The notes under the pieces: model-generated
Databases searched by the model: none
What the model was told of the DNA's origin: nothing
The model's input: the letters and a program-made list of their open reading frames with translations, nothing else
In this document: piece after piece, positions 43,091 through 51,250 of the stretch
How positions within the stretch are numbered: the stretch's first letter is position 1
Layout of the letters: every line of letters starts with the position of its first letter
Made by a program: the position numbers and the translations under genes
Assembly: GCF_001613305.1 (NCBI RefSeq)
Contig: NZ_BDCC01000067.1
Location: 22,751-86,750, forward strand
Source: Nocardia vaccinii NBRC 15922
GTDB taxonomy: Bacteria; Actinomycetota; Actinomycetes; Mycobacteriales; Mycobacteriaceae
Direction: 5' to 3'
Length of the DNA stretch: 64,000 bases

Positions 43091-44762
43091 GTGGCCGACG
43101 CGTCAACACGTCCGCTGCCGTCGACGACACCGGAGACCGAGTTCTTCTGGACCTCCGGCGCGGACGGCCGCTTGCGGATACGCGAATGTCTGTCCTGTTC
43201 GGCGTTGATCCATCCACCGCAGCCCGTCTGCCGGTACTGCCGGGGTGAGCGGATGGGGGTGCGGGTGGTGTCGGGATACGCCACCCTCATCGGCTTCACC
43301 GTCAACCATCGCTTCGGCCTGCCCGGCCTGCCCGCGCCCTATGCGGTCGCGCAGGTGGCCCTCGAAGAGGACCCGCGGGTCCGGCTGACCACCAATACCG
43401 TGGGCTGTGAGCCCGAGCAACTGGAGCTCGGACAGCGTATGGAAGTGGTCTTCGAACAGGCTGGGCACGTGTGGCTCCCGCTGTTCCGTCCGGCCGCCGA
43501 GCCGGACGGATCGGCGAAACCGCTTGTGCCGCTGCCGGTCGACGAGATCGAGCCTGCGCAAATGCGTCGGCGAGTCCGGCCCATGGCCACCAGCGACAAG
43601 TTCGAGGACAAGGTCGCGCTCACCGGGATCGGGATGTCCCGGCTCGGCCGCCGGCTGATGGCCGATCCGCTGGCGCTGACCGTCGAGGCGTGCCGTGCGG
43701 CGGTCGAGGATGCCGGTCTACGGTTGGCGGACATCGACGGCCTGTCCACCTACCCGGGCTCCGGAGCGCTCGGCCCGTTCACCGAAGGTGGTGTCACCGC
43801 GGTCGAATCGGCGTTGGGAATCCGGCCGACCTGGTACAACGGCGGCGGTGAGACCTTCGGGCCGGGGGGGTTCGGTGATCGCCGGCATGCTGGCCGTGGC
43901 CGCCGGTCTCGCCCGGCACGTGCTGTGTTTTCGTACCGTGTGGGAGTCCACCTACGCGGAATTGGTACGCGCCGGGCGGATTTCGCCGTCGGGTGGGATC
44001 GTGGACAGCTGGCTCACACCCTTCGGCGCGGTGTCGGCGGCGCATGTTCTCGCGCAGACCGCGCAGCGGCACTTCCACACCTACGGCACCGACCGCGAGA
44101 CGCTCGGATGGGTCGCGTTGAATCAGCGCGCCAATGCCGCGCTGAACCCGACGGCGATCTATCGGAGTCCGCTCACGATGGACGACTATCTGTCGGCGCG
44201 CACCATCACCACGCCGTTCGGTCTCTACGACTGCGATGTGCCGTGCGACGGATCGGTCGCGGTGATCGTATCGGCCCGCGAGGCCGCGGCGGATCTGGCG
44301 CGGCCGCCGGTTCTGGTGGAGGCGGTGGGTACGCAGATCATCGAACGCCTGGAATGGGATCAGAGCACACTCACCCACGAACCACAGGTACTCGGACAGG
44401 CCGCACATCTGTGGACCCGGACCGACCTGCGCCCCGGCGATGTCGATGTGGCCGAACTCTACGACGGCTTCACCTTCAACTGCCTGTCGTGGATCGAGGC
44501 GCTCGGGTTCTGCGGGATCGGGGAAGCCAAGGACTTTCTCGATCGGGGTGCGAACATCGCCCGTGACGGAATCCTGCCGCTCAACACGCACGGCGGGCAG
44601 TTGTCGCACGGGCGCACGCACGGTATGGGCCTGGTGCACGAGGCCGTCACGCAATTGCGCGGTGCCGCCGGCCCGCGCCAGGTCGCCGATGCCCGCGTCG
44701 CGGTCGTCACCAGCGGCGGTCTGACGCCCAGCGGTGTCCTGTTGCTGCGAGCGGACCGGTGA
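43091..44762 (+). pseudogene. DUF35-thiolase fusion (Ltp2/ChsH2-like retro-aldolase) with frameshift
   Basis: Residues 1-165 form a DUF35 protein: zinc ribbon with Cys at about 33, 36, 47 and 50 (RECLSC, CRYC) and OB-fold. From about 168 a thiolase-like SCPx/Ltp domain begins (VALTGIGMSRLGRR). Reading frame is lost at a run of seven G (43864-43870); after it the domain continues one frame over as SVIAGMLAVAAGLARHV, through ELYDGFTFNCLSW and GGQLSHGRTHG, to 44762. Deleting one G gives about 556 residues. In mycobacteria, separate ChsH2-DUF35 and Ltp2 proteins form the aldolase removing a side-chain unit. Real mutation or base-call error is undecided. Confidence 0.8.
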
Positions 44763-44886
44763 CCGCCCGGATCGCAGCGGCGCGGCCCGAACTCGTCGGC
44801 GGCGGGACGATCGGCGTTCGCCGAAGCGCATGAGCCGGGCGGAGAGCCGATGCGGCGCGGGGGTCGCGCCGCCCTCTGTTGTATAT

Positions 44887-44905
44887 TACTGTAATACTAT
44901 CAGTA
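44887..44905. promoter_or_regulatory. operator site I, Rieske oxygenase promoter
   Basis: Perfect TACTGTA (44887-44893) and ATCAGTA (44899-44905) at 12-bp spacing, ending 40 bp before the GTG start at 44945. The AT-rich stretch around it (TAATACTAT) could double as the -10 region, so binding would block polymerase. Confidence 0.7.
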
Positions 44906-44944
44906 GCGATTCGAAGTGTCCTGGGACGGGACTGGAGGTGTGAT

Positions 44945-45958
44945 GTGAAGGTTCCCTTCACCTGGAAGGTCACCGGGTGGTTCATGGTGGGATGGTCGGC
45001 CGAATTTCCCCGGGGCGAGACCAAGCCGCTGCGGTATTTCGGTGCAGACCTGGTGGCCTACCGCGACGAATCCGGTGAACTGCATATCTTGACCGGTCAC
45101 TGCCGGCACCTGGGCGCGCATCTCGGCCACGGCGGCAAGGTGGTCGGTGACTGTGTGCAATGCCCGTTCCACGGCTGGCGGTGGGGACCAGACGGGCGTA
45201 ACCGGCATATCCCGGGCGAGAACCGCGTCAACCGCGGCTTGCGGCTGCGGGTGTACCCGGTCAACGAACAGAACGGCTGCGTATTCATGTGGCACCACCC
45301 GGAGGGGAGGGAGCCGAAGTGGGAGATGCCCGATATCTTCGGCCTGTTCCCCGACGTCGGCACCGCTCCATCGGGGTATTACCGTCCGTATCCGGAATTC
45401 TCCCGCAAGACCGGACGTGAGCCGGTCCACCCGCAGGTTGTGCTCGAAAACGGCCCGGACAGTTTGCATTTCGAATATGTGCACGGTGCCACCGTCACTC
45501 CGCGGATGCTGGACTGGAGCGAGGACGGGCACACTTGGTCGTTTCTCACCGGCTGGCCGGATGCGCGAAGTGACGATCCGGACAGGATGGCCCTGAAGAT
45601 CCACGCGCAGATGTTCGGTCTCGGTGGTTCCATCAGCGCATTCGAAGGGTCGTCGAAACATCGGTTGATCTTCTGCACCACACCGGTCGACGACGAGTGC
45701 TCGGATCTGTTCTACTCGATCTGGTGGCCGCGCAATCCCGGCGACGACTCCGATGTCCCCCCGCCGGAGGTGCGCGAGCGGGTCGAGAAGCAGTTCCTGA
45801 TCACCGTCTGGGAAGACCTGAGCATCTGGCGGTACCAGAAATATGTCGAACACCCGCCGCTGTCGCCCAAGGATGCCAAACCGTATCTGTCCCTGCGCAA
45901 ATGGGCGACGCAATTCTACGACGTCCCCCCTGCCGACCTGGTGAGCGACCGCACGTGA
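44945..45958 (+). CDS. Rieske non-heme iron oxygenase, KshA-like
   Basis: 337 residues from GTG 44945 (GGAGG 6 bp upstream; an ATG two bases earlier is out of frame). Rieske cluster ligands Cys53/His55 and Cys73/His76 (CRH, CPFHGW); catalytic domain with ENGPDSLHFEYVHG, where His175 and His180 and a later acid should bind iron and Asp172 bridges subunits. Length and layout match KshA, the oxygenase of 3-ketosteroid 9-alpha-hydroxylase. No KshB-type reductase is in the window. Monocistronic, read from site I. It likely hydroxylates a ring carbon, possibly opening the ring. Confidence 0.9.
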   Translation: MKVPFTWKVTGWFMVGWSAEFPRGETKPLRYFGADLVAYRDESGELHILTGHCRHLGAHLGHGGKVVGDCVQCPFHGWRWGPDGRNRHIPGENRVNRGLRLRVYPVNEQNGCVFMWHHPEGREPKWEMPDIFGLFPDVGTAPSGYYRPYPEFSRKTGREPVHPQVVLENGPDSLHFEYVHGATVTPRMLDWSEDGHTWSFLTGWPDARSDDPDRMALKIHAQMFGLGGSISAFEGSSKHRLIFCTTPVDDECSDLFYSIWWPRNPGDDSDVPPPEVRERVEKQFLITVWEDLSIWRYQKYVEHPPLSPKDAKPYLSLRKWATQFYDVPPADLVSDRT

Positions 45959-46010
45959 GCGAATCCCGAACCTGGCGGATCTGCTCGCACCGCCGCCGAC
46001 GTGATCGGCG

Positions 46011-46054
46011 CCCGGCAGCGGTAAGCGTGTCGGCGTCGGTCCGTCGCTGCCGGG
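46011..46054. terminator. hairpin after the Rieske gene
   Basis: Perfect 10-bp stem CCCGGCAGCG (46011-46020) and CGCTGCCGGG (46045-46054) around a 24-base loop, in the 256-bp gap between the convergent Rieske gene (ends 45958) and small minus-strand gene (ends 46215). The rest of that gap holds nothing I recognise. Confidence 0.5.
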
Positions 46055-46214
46055 CGGTCCGGCGAATTCCGCTACGTCTCGGTCGATTCGACGACGGCGG
46101 TCTCGAGTGGCGAACCGGTCGTCCGCGGCGGTGCTGCGAGCTGTTCGATCATGGCTGATGCGGGCGAGCCGCGGGGCCATCCCCGATCCCGATCGTGAGG
46201 GTGGATCCCGGCTG

Positions 46215-46517
46215 TCAGTCGCTGGAGGGCAGGGCCTTGGCCCGCTTGACCTGCAACGGGGTGTCGTCGATGGTGAGCGTGCCCGCCCCGGCCCTGGTCA
46301 CCAGAAGCTCGGCGCCGGATTCGTCGGTGTAGCGCTTCCCCAGGGCAGAGCCGTTCGCGAAGCGGGGGTCCGGACCCGCTCCGGCCTCTTCGGCGTCGCC
46401 GACGGGGACCATCGGGGCGCCACCGCAGCGTAGGCGCGTGAGCGTATCGCTCACGCGAATGACGATGACCTGGGTTTCGCAGACCTGGCTCTCCAGGCGG
46501 GCTCCGGGGTTGATCAC
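46215..46517 (-). CDS. conserved-looking small protein, unknown function
   Basis: 100 residues. No family recognised with certainty. Two Cys are well placed (ESQVCET near 13, LRCGGAPMVP near 31), and the second half, LGKRYTDESG-ELLVTRAGAGTL, looks like a small beta-rich domain. I have an impression of similar small proteins beside dehydrogenase and P450 genes in other actinomycetes, but cannot verify it. ATG with GGAGGAAG about 6 bp upstream. The only gene in the island lacking an operator upstream; it may be constitutive. Confidence 0.65.
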   Translation of the reverse strand: MINPGARLESQVCETQVIVIRVSDTLTRLRCGGAPMVPVGDAEEAGAGPDPRFANGSALGKRYTDESGAELLVTRAGAGTLTIDDTPLQVKRAKALPSSD

Positions 46518-46714
46518 GATACTTCCTCCATTGCCGTTGCCGATGGGCTGAAATACTCGATCGGATTGCGGTGTGACACTTTTCCCGTACTCGCGGACGG
46601 TGTCCGGATCCGGGGAATGTCGGGGGTAGCTCGCGCAGGATGCGACCGTCCGCCCGGGCTACGGGAGGCGGGCCGGCGCGCGCGGCCGCGACCGGGTCAT
46701 GCCGCGGAGTCCGG

Positions 46715-48013
46715 TCAACTGGCGGTGTGCGCGGTGGCCGCCTGAATCTGCGACTGGAAGGCTCGCAGCTTCTCCTGCGCGGAGGTGGACTTGTGGCTGC
46801 GGGCCTGGATGCTCACGTCGTGGCCGGCAGCGGCCGCGCGGAGGGCGCCCACGGTCGCCTTCTCCCGCGGTACGTCGGCGAACGGATCGAAGGAGTACCA
46901 CCGCATGGCGTTGCGGTGGGTCATCTTGTCGATCTCGTCGTCGGGCACCTGCTCCGCCTGCAGCACCTCGTGCAGCACCTCGGGGGCGTCGGGCCACATC
47001 GAGTCGCTGTGCGGATAGTCCATTTCCCACGAGATGTTGTCCACGCCGATCTCGTGACGCAACCGGACCCCGATCGGATCGCTGATGAAACAGGTCAGGA
47101 AGTGATCCCGGAACACCTGCGAGGGCAGTTTGCCGCCGAAGTCCTGCATCGTCCACGTCGAATGCATCTCGAAGGTGCGGTCGACCCGTTCGAGGAAGTA
47201 CGGAATCCATCCGGTGCCGCCCTCGGACAGGGCGATCTTCAGATCCGGATAGTCCTTGACCGGTTTCGACCACAACAGGTCCGCGGCAGCCTGCACGATA
47301 TTGAGTGGCTGCAGTGTGATCATCACATCCGGCGGCGAATCCACGGCCGGAATGGAAAGCCGGCCGGAGGATCCGATGTGCACGCTGAGTACGGTGTCGG
47401 TGTCCACCAGCGCTTTCCACAGCGGATTCCAGTACTCGTCGTGGAAGCTCGGATAGCCCAGGGCGGCTGGGTTTTCCGAGAACGTCAGTGAATGCACACC
47501 CTTGTCGGCGACGCGGCGCACTTCGGCGGCACAGGCCTCGGCGTCCCAGATCACCGGCAGTGCCATCGGGATGAATCGGCCCGGGTATGCGCCGCACCAC
47601 TCCTCGATATGCCAGTCGTTGTAGGCGCGCACCAGCGCCAGCGAGAAGTCCGGATCCTCGGTAGCGAACAGGCGCGCCGCGAAGCCGGGGAACGATGGGA
47701 AGTTCATCGAGGCGAGAATGCCGCCGGCATTCATGTCCTTGACGCGTTCGTCGACGTCGTAACAGCCGGGGCGGATCTCGTCGAGCCCCTCCGGTTCGAG
47801 ACCGTACTCGTTCTTGGGCCGGCCCGCGACGGCGTTGAGTGCCACGTTCGGCACGACTACCTCATGGAACTTCCACACGTCGGCCCCGTCGTCGGTGTGG
47901 ATCAGCCGCGGGGCGTCCGCAGCGTACTTCTCGGGTAGATGGTTCGTGAACATGTCCGGCGGTTCGATGATGTGGTCATCGACGCTGATCAGGATCATGT
48001 CGTTCGCGTCCAC
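46715..48013 (-). CDS. amidohydrolase-2 family metal hydrolase/decarboxylase
   Basis: 432 residues from GTG 48013, chosen because AAGGAG lies 7 bp upstream; the frame is open further back through the operator. PF04909 features: ISVDDHIIEPPDMF at the N-terminus, SVHIGSSG, LSEGGTGWIPYFLER, and SWEMDYPHSDSMWP with the conserved Asp. This long subtype is common in mycobacterial/nocardial catabolic clusters. The C-terminal 60 residues are an Ala/Ser/Gln-rich extension. Own promoter with site J 23 bp upstream. Confidence 0.87.
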   Translation of the reverse strand: MDANDMILISVDDHIIEPPDMFTNHLPEKYAADAPRLIHTDDGADVWKFHEVVVPNVALNAVAGRPKNEYGLEPEGLDEIRPGCYDVDERVKDMNAGGILASMNFPSFPGFAARLFATEDPDFSLALVRAYNDWHIEEWCGAYPGRFIPMALPVIWDAEACAAEVRRVADKGVHSLTFSENPAALGYPSFHDEYWNPLWKALVDTDTVLSVHIGSSGRLSIPAVDSPPDVMITLQPLNIVQAAADLLWSKPVKDYPDLKIALSEGGTGWIPYFLERVDRTFEMHSTWTMQDFGGKLPSQVFRDHFLTCFISDPIGVRLRHEIGVDNISWEMDYPHSDSMWPDAPEVLHEVLQAEQVPDDEIDKMTHRNAMRWYSFDPFADVPREKATVGALRAAAAGHDVSIQARSHKSTSAQEKLRAFQSQIQAATAHTAS

Positions 48014-48036
48014 GATCACGCTCCTTCGGTGAAGGT

Positions 48037-48055
48037 TACAGTATGGCTTACAATA
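48037..48055. promoter_or_regulatory. operator site J upstream of the 46715 amidohydrolase
   Basis: Perfect TACAGTA (48037-48043) and TACAATA (48049-48055) at 12-bp spacing, 24 bp from the GTG start. It lies in the 94-bp gap between the CoA transferase stop (48108) and the amidohydrolase on the same strand, giving the latter its own regulated promoter. Confidence 0.7.
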
Positions 48056-48107
48056 TAGCCTGTCGCGGCCGGGTCCGGGATCTTGCGGGGGAACGGAATC
48101 GGCGCGT

Positions 48108-49328
48108 TCAGAGGACGGCGCCCGCATCCTTCGCGGCGATGATGTCGTCCCATTCCAGTCCGAGTTCGAGCAGGATCGCCTCGGTGTGCTCGCCGTGTTC
48201 GGGGGAGCGGCTCGGCGGCGCCGGGGTCTCGTCGAATTGCACCGGGGCGCTGACGGTTCGGTATGTCCTGCCGGTCTCGTCGGTCACGCTCATCAGGTAG
48301 CCGTTCGCGGTGACCTGCGGATCGTCGAGCACCTCTCGCGGGCTGGCCAGCACCGACCACACGCCCGGCTCGTCGGCCAGTATCTTCTTCCACTGCTCCA
48401 GATCGCGCTCGGCGAAGCTCTTGCGCAGTTCGGCGGTGGCGGCCTCCTGGTTGGCAACCAGATTGGCCAGCGGGGTGAAGCGCTGGTCGGTGCCCAGGTC
48501 GGGGCGGCCGATACGTTCACAGAAACCGCGCCAGTATCGGTCGGTCTGCAGGAACATCAGCTGGATCCATCGGCCGTCGCGGGTCCGGTAACGGTTGACC
48601 GCGGGATTGAGTGCGGTCCCGGCGGGGCCGGCGGGCAGGCGGTCGATGTCGTAGTAGTCGGCGGCCGCCAGATCGGGCGCGATGGCCCACATGCCTTGTG
48701 CCAGTAGCGAACTGTCCACGATCGGAGGGTGGCCGGTGCGCTCGCGGTGGAACAGGGCGGCCGCGATGCCGCCGGCGAGGGTGATGCCCCCCTGCAGGTC
48801 GCCGAACGCGGGGCCCTGGGTCACCGGATATTCGATATCGGTCGGTGACAGCGCGTAGGCGACACCCGCGCGGGCCATATAGGCGGACGCGTCGAATCCG
48901 CCTCGATCCTTGTCCGGTCCCCGGCTGCCCTGACCGCTGCCCCGGGCGATGATGAGGTCCGGGTTGTATTCGCGCAGCTTCTCGACGGTGAGACCGGCGC
49001 GCTCGAGCGTGCCGGGAAGCCAGTTCGTCAGGAAGACGTCCGCACTCGCCAGCAGCTTGCCGAGAATTTCGCGGCCGCGCTCGGTTTTGATATCGATCCC
49101 GATGCTGCGCTTGCCGTGATTGCCCAGCTCCATCATGAAATTGGCGCGCACCGGCGAACTCGCCGGGTCCAGGCCGCCGACCACCAGGTAGCGGCACGGA
49201 TCCCCGCCCCTGGTGTCTTCGACCTCGATGACATCCGCGCCCCAGTCCGCCAATGCGGCGCCGCCGCAGGGCACATAGGTCCAGGACGCCAGTTCGACTA
49301 TCCGGATGCCGTTGAGCAGGCCCGACAT
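48108..49328 (-). CDS. CaiB/BaiF family (type III) CoA transferase
   Basis: 406 residues. N-terminal Rossmann-like LNGIRIVELASWTYVPCGG, the ADVFLTNWLPGTLERAGL block, the catalytic Asp in GGFDASAYMARAGV, and GDLQGGITLAGGIAAAL. Family members move CoA between carboxylic acids through an enzyme-aspartyl anhydride. It could load the pathway substrate with CoA from succinyl- or acetyl-CoA without ATP, or act as a racemase-like relative (AMACR is in this superfamily). AAGGGAGC precedes ATG. Divergent from 49529 with site K between. Confidence 0.88.
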   Translation of the reverse strand: MSGLLNGIRIVELASWTYVPCGGAALADWGADVIEVEDTRGGDPCRYLVVGGLDPASSPVRANFMMELGNHGKRSIGIDIKTERGREILGKLLASADVFLTNWLPGTLERAGLTVEKLREYNPDLIIARGSGQGSRGPDKDRGGFDASAYMARAGVAYALSPTDIEYPVTQGPAFGDLQGGITLAGGIAAALFHRERTGHPPIVDSSLLAQGMWAIAPDLAAADYYDIDRLPAGPAGTALNPAVNRYRTRDGRWIQLMFLQTDRYWRGFCERIGRPDLGTDQRFTPLANLVANQEAATAELRKSFAERDLEQWKKILADEPGVWSVLASPREVLDDPQVTANGYLMSVTDETGRTYRTVSAPVQFDETPAPPSRSPEHGEHTEAILLELGLEWDDIIAAKDAGAVL

Positions 49329-49371
49329 AGCTGCTCCCTTCTGCTTGTCGCACGGGTGTCTTGAAGTACTA

Positions 49372-49390
49372 TACGGTAAACGTTACAGTT
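49372..49390. promoter_or_regulatory. operator site K, divergent CoA transferase/ALDH promoter
   Basis: Perfect TACGGTA (49372-49378) and TACAGTT (49384-49390) at 12-bp spacing; 44 bp upstream of the CoA transferase start (49328) and 139 bp upstream of the aldehyde dehydrogenase start (49529). Confidence 0.7.
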
Positions 49391-49528
49391 ACTCATCCAG
49401 GATGGCTGGCGGGGTACCGGTCGGACAGCATCGTCCGACGGGAATCGAAGGACCTTCCCGCCACGGTCCGCACGCCGTGGCGCGCTGTGCGGCGGATCCG
49501 AATGTCGTGTCGGTGATCAGGAGAAGAT

Positions 49529-51070
49529 GTGGGCGAGACCATCGGAGCGATCCCGGCTACCAGCCTGGAAGCGGGGCGCCGTGCGGCCGAGCGCGCCGAA
49601 TTCCGCATGCTCGTCGACGGCGAATTGTCGCCGGCTGCCGACGGTGCGGCATTCGACAATTTCAGCCCGGCCACCGGCGCGCTGCTCGGCACCACCGCGG
49701 CCGCGGGAGCCGCGGACATGCTCCGCGCGATCGCGGCGGCCCGCCGGGCCTTCGACGAGACGGGGTGGTCGACCGACCGCGCCTTGCGGCGACGCTGCCT
49801 GGGCCAGTTGCAGCGCGGACTGGAAGCCGAAAGGCAGGAGTTCGCAACCGAACTCGTCGCCGAAGCCGGGTGTCCGGCCATGACGCTGAGCACCGCGCAA
49901 TTGGACTGGCCACTGGCGGAAGCGCTGCGATACCCGGCGGGTCTGATCGATGACTTCGCTTGGGAGCGAACCCTCGACGGTGGCGGTCTGTTCGGCGACC
50001 GCAACGTTCGGACCGTGGTACAGGAGCCGGTCGGCGTGGTCGCGGCCATCACCCCGTCGAACTTTCCGGTCGAGGTCATCCTCAACAAATTGGGCCCGGC
50101 GCTGGCGGCGGGCAATACCGTGGTGCTCAAACCGGATCCGAACACGCCGTGGAATGCGACCCGGATCGGCCGGATCATCGCCGAGAAGACCGATATCCCC
50201 GCGGGTGTGGTCGATATCGTGCCCACGCCGTCCAACCAGGTGGCCGCGCTTTTGGCCACCGATCCGCGAGTCGACATGGTTTCCTTCACCGGTTCGACAT
50301 CGGTCGGGCGCACACTGATGCGGCTGGGTGCGGACACGATGAAGCGCACCTTCCTCGAGCTGGGCGGCAAGTCGGCCTTGGTCGTCCTCGACGACGCCGA
50401 CCCGGCGGTGGCGCTGCGCAGTGCTGTCGGCGCCTGCGTCCATGCCGGGCAGGCATGCGCCGCGACGACCCGGATGTTGGTGCCCCGCTCCGGATTCGAG
50501 GAGATGGTGGCCGCTGTGGCGGCCGCGTTCGCCGCGGTGCCGGTCGGTGATCCAGCCCGCCCCGACACGGTGGTCGGGCCGGTGATCAGTGCGGCACAAC
50601 GCAATCGAGTCCTGGACGCGTGCACGCGAGCGACGGTGGACGGTGCCCGGCTGATCATCGGCGGCGGCCCCGTGGACTCGCTACCGCCGGAACTGGCCGG
50701 TGGCCATTATGTCGAGCCAACAGTATTCACCTGCGACAACCCCGGTCTGCCGATCGCCCAGGAGGAGATTTTCGGACCGGTACTGGTGATGATCCCGTTC
50801 GCCGATGACGAGGACGCGATACGCGTCGCGAACAACAGCGCGTACGGCCTGGCCGGCGCGGTGCTCTCGGGCTCGACCGAACGAGCGATGGCCGTCGCAC
50901 GCCGTATCCGGACCGGGGCGCTGGGAGTCAACGGCGGCATGTTCTACGGCGCCGACGCACCGTTCGGCGGCTACAAGAACAGCGGCGTCGGCCGGCAGTG
51001 CGGCCTCGAAGGTTTCCAGCAGTACCTGGAGACCAAAACCATCGGCCGGCGCGTGCCGCGGCAGCGCTGA
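49529..51070 (+). CDS. aldehyde dehydrogenase
   Basis: 513 residues from a GTG start (AGGAG 5 bp upstream). Classical NAD(P)-dependent ALDH: TPSNFPVEV near 175, FTGSTSVG near 253, Glu277 in LELGGKS, nucleophile Cys310 in HAGQACAATTRM, and EEIFGPVLV. It differs from the 21335 enzyme in group and length. Likely oxidises an aldehyde released in the pathway to the acid that a ligase or CoA transferase then activates. Possibly in one unit with the thiolase gene, though that has its own operator. Confidence 0.9.
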   Translation: MGETIGAIPATSLEAGRRAAERAEFRMLVDGELSPAADGAAFDNFSPATGALLGTTAAAGAADMLRAIAAARRAFDETGWSTDRALRRRCLGQLQRGLEAERQEFATELVAEAGCPAMTLSTAQLDWPLAEALRYPAGLIDDFAWERTLDGGGLFGDRNVRTVVQEPVGVVAAITPSNFPVEVILNKLGPALAAGNTVVLKPDPNTPWNATRIGRIIAEKTDIPAGVVDIVPTPSNQVAALLATDPRVDMVSFTGSTSVGRTLMRLGADTMKRTFLELGGKSALVVLDDADPAVALRSAVGACVHAGQACAATTRMLVPRSGFEEMVAAVAAAFAAVPVGDPARPDTVVGPVISAAQRNRVLDACTRATVDGARLIIGGGPVDSLPPELAGGHYVEPTVFTCDNPGLPIAQEEIFGPVLVMIPFADDEDAIRVANNSAYGLAGAVLSGSTERAMAVARRIRTGALGVNGGMFYGADAPFGGYKNSGVGRQCGLEGFQQYLETKTIGRRVPRQR

Positions 51071-51165
51071 ACTACGAAAGGCTCTCATCCATGGGAAATT
51101 CGACCGGGCGGCTCATCGCGACCAGCGGGCGGCCGCGCTCCCTGGACCGGTCTTGTTATTGCCTA

Positions 51166-51184
51166 TACAGTAATCACTACTGTA
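51166..51184. promoter_or_regulatory. operator site L, perfect unit pair, thiolase promoter
   Basis: TACAGTA (51166-51172) and TACTGTA (51178-51184): two perfect TACNGTA units 12 bp apart, the mirror order of site F. It ends 66 bp before the thiolase start at 51251 and follows the ALDH gene. Confidence 0.8.
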
Positions 51185-51250
51185 TGTCGTATAACCGTCA
51201 GGATCGTTGTCCTCCGGCAATGTGATCCGAGATTTCAGAGGTTGATGGAT

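Noticed and set aside
43864..43870. Programmed ribosomal frameshifting at the G-run in the DUF35-thiolase gene
   Set aside because: There is no recognisable slippery heptamer with downstream pseudoknot, and G-runs are classic sites of sequencing error and mutation; kept only as one alternative in the finding.
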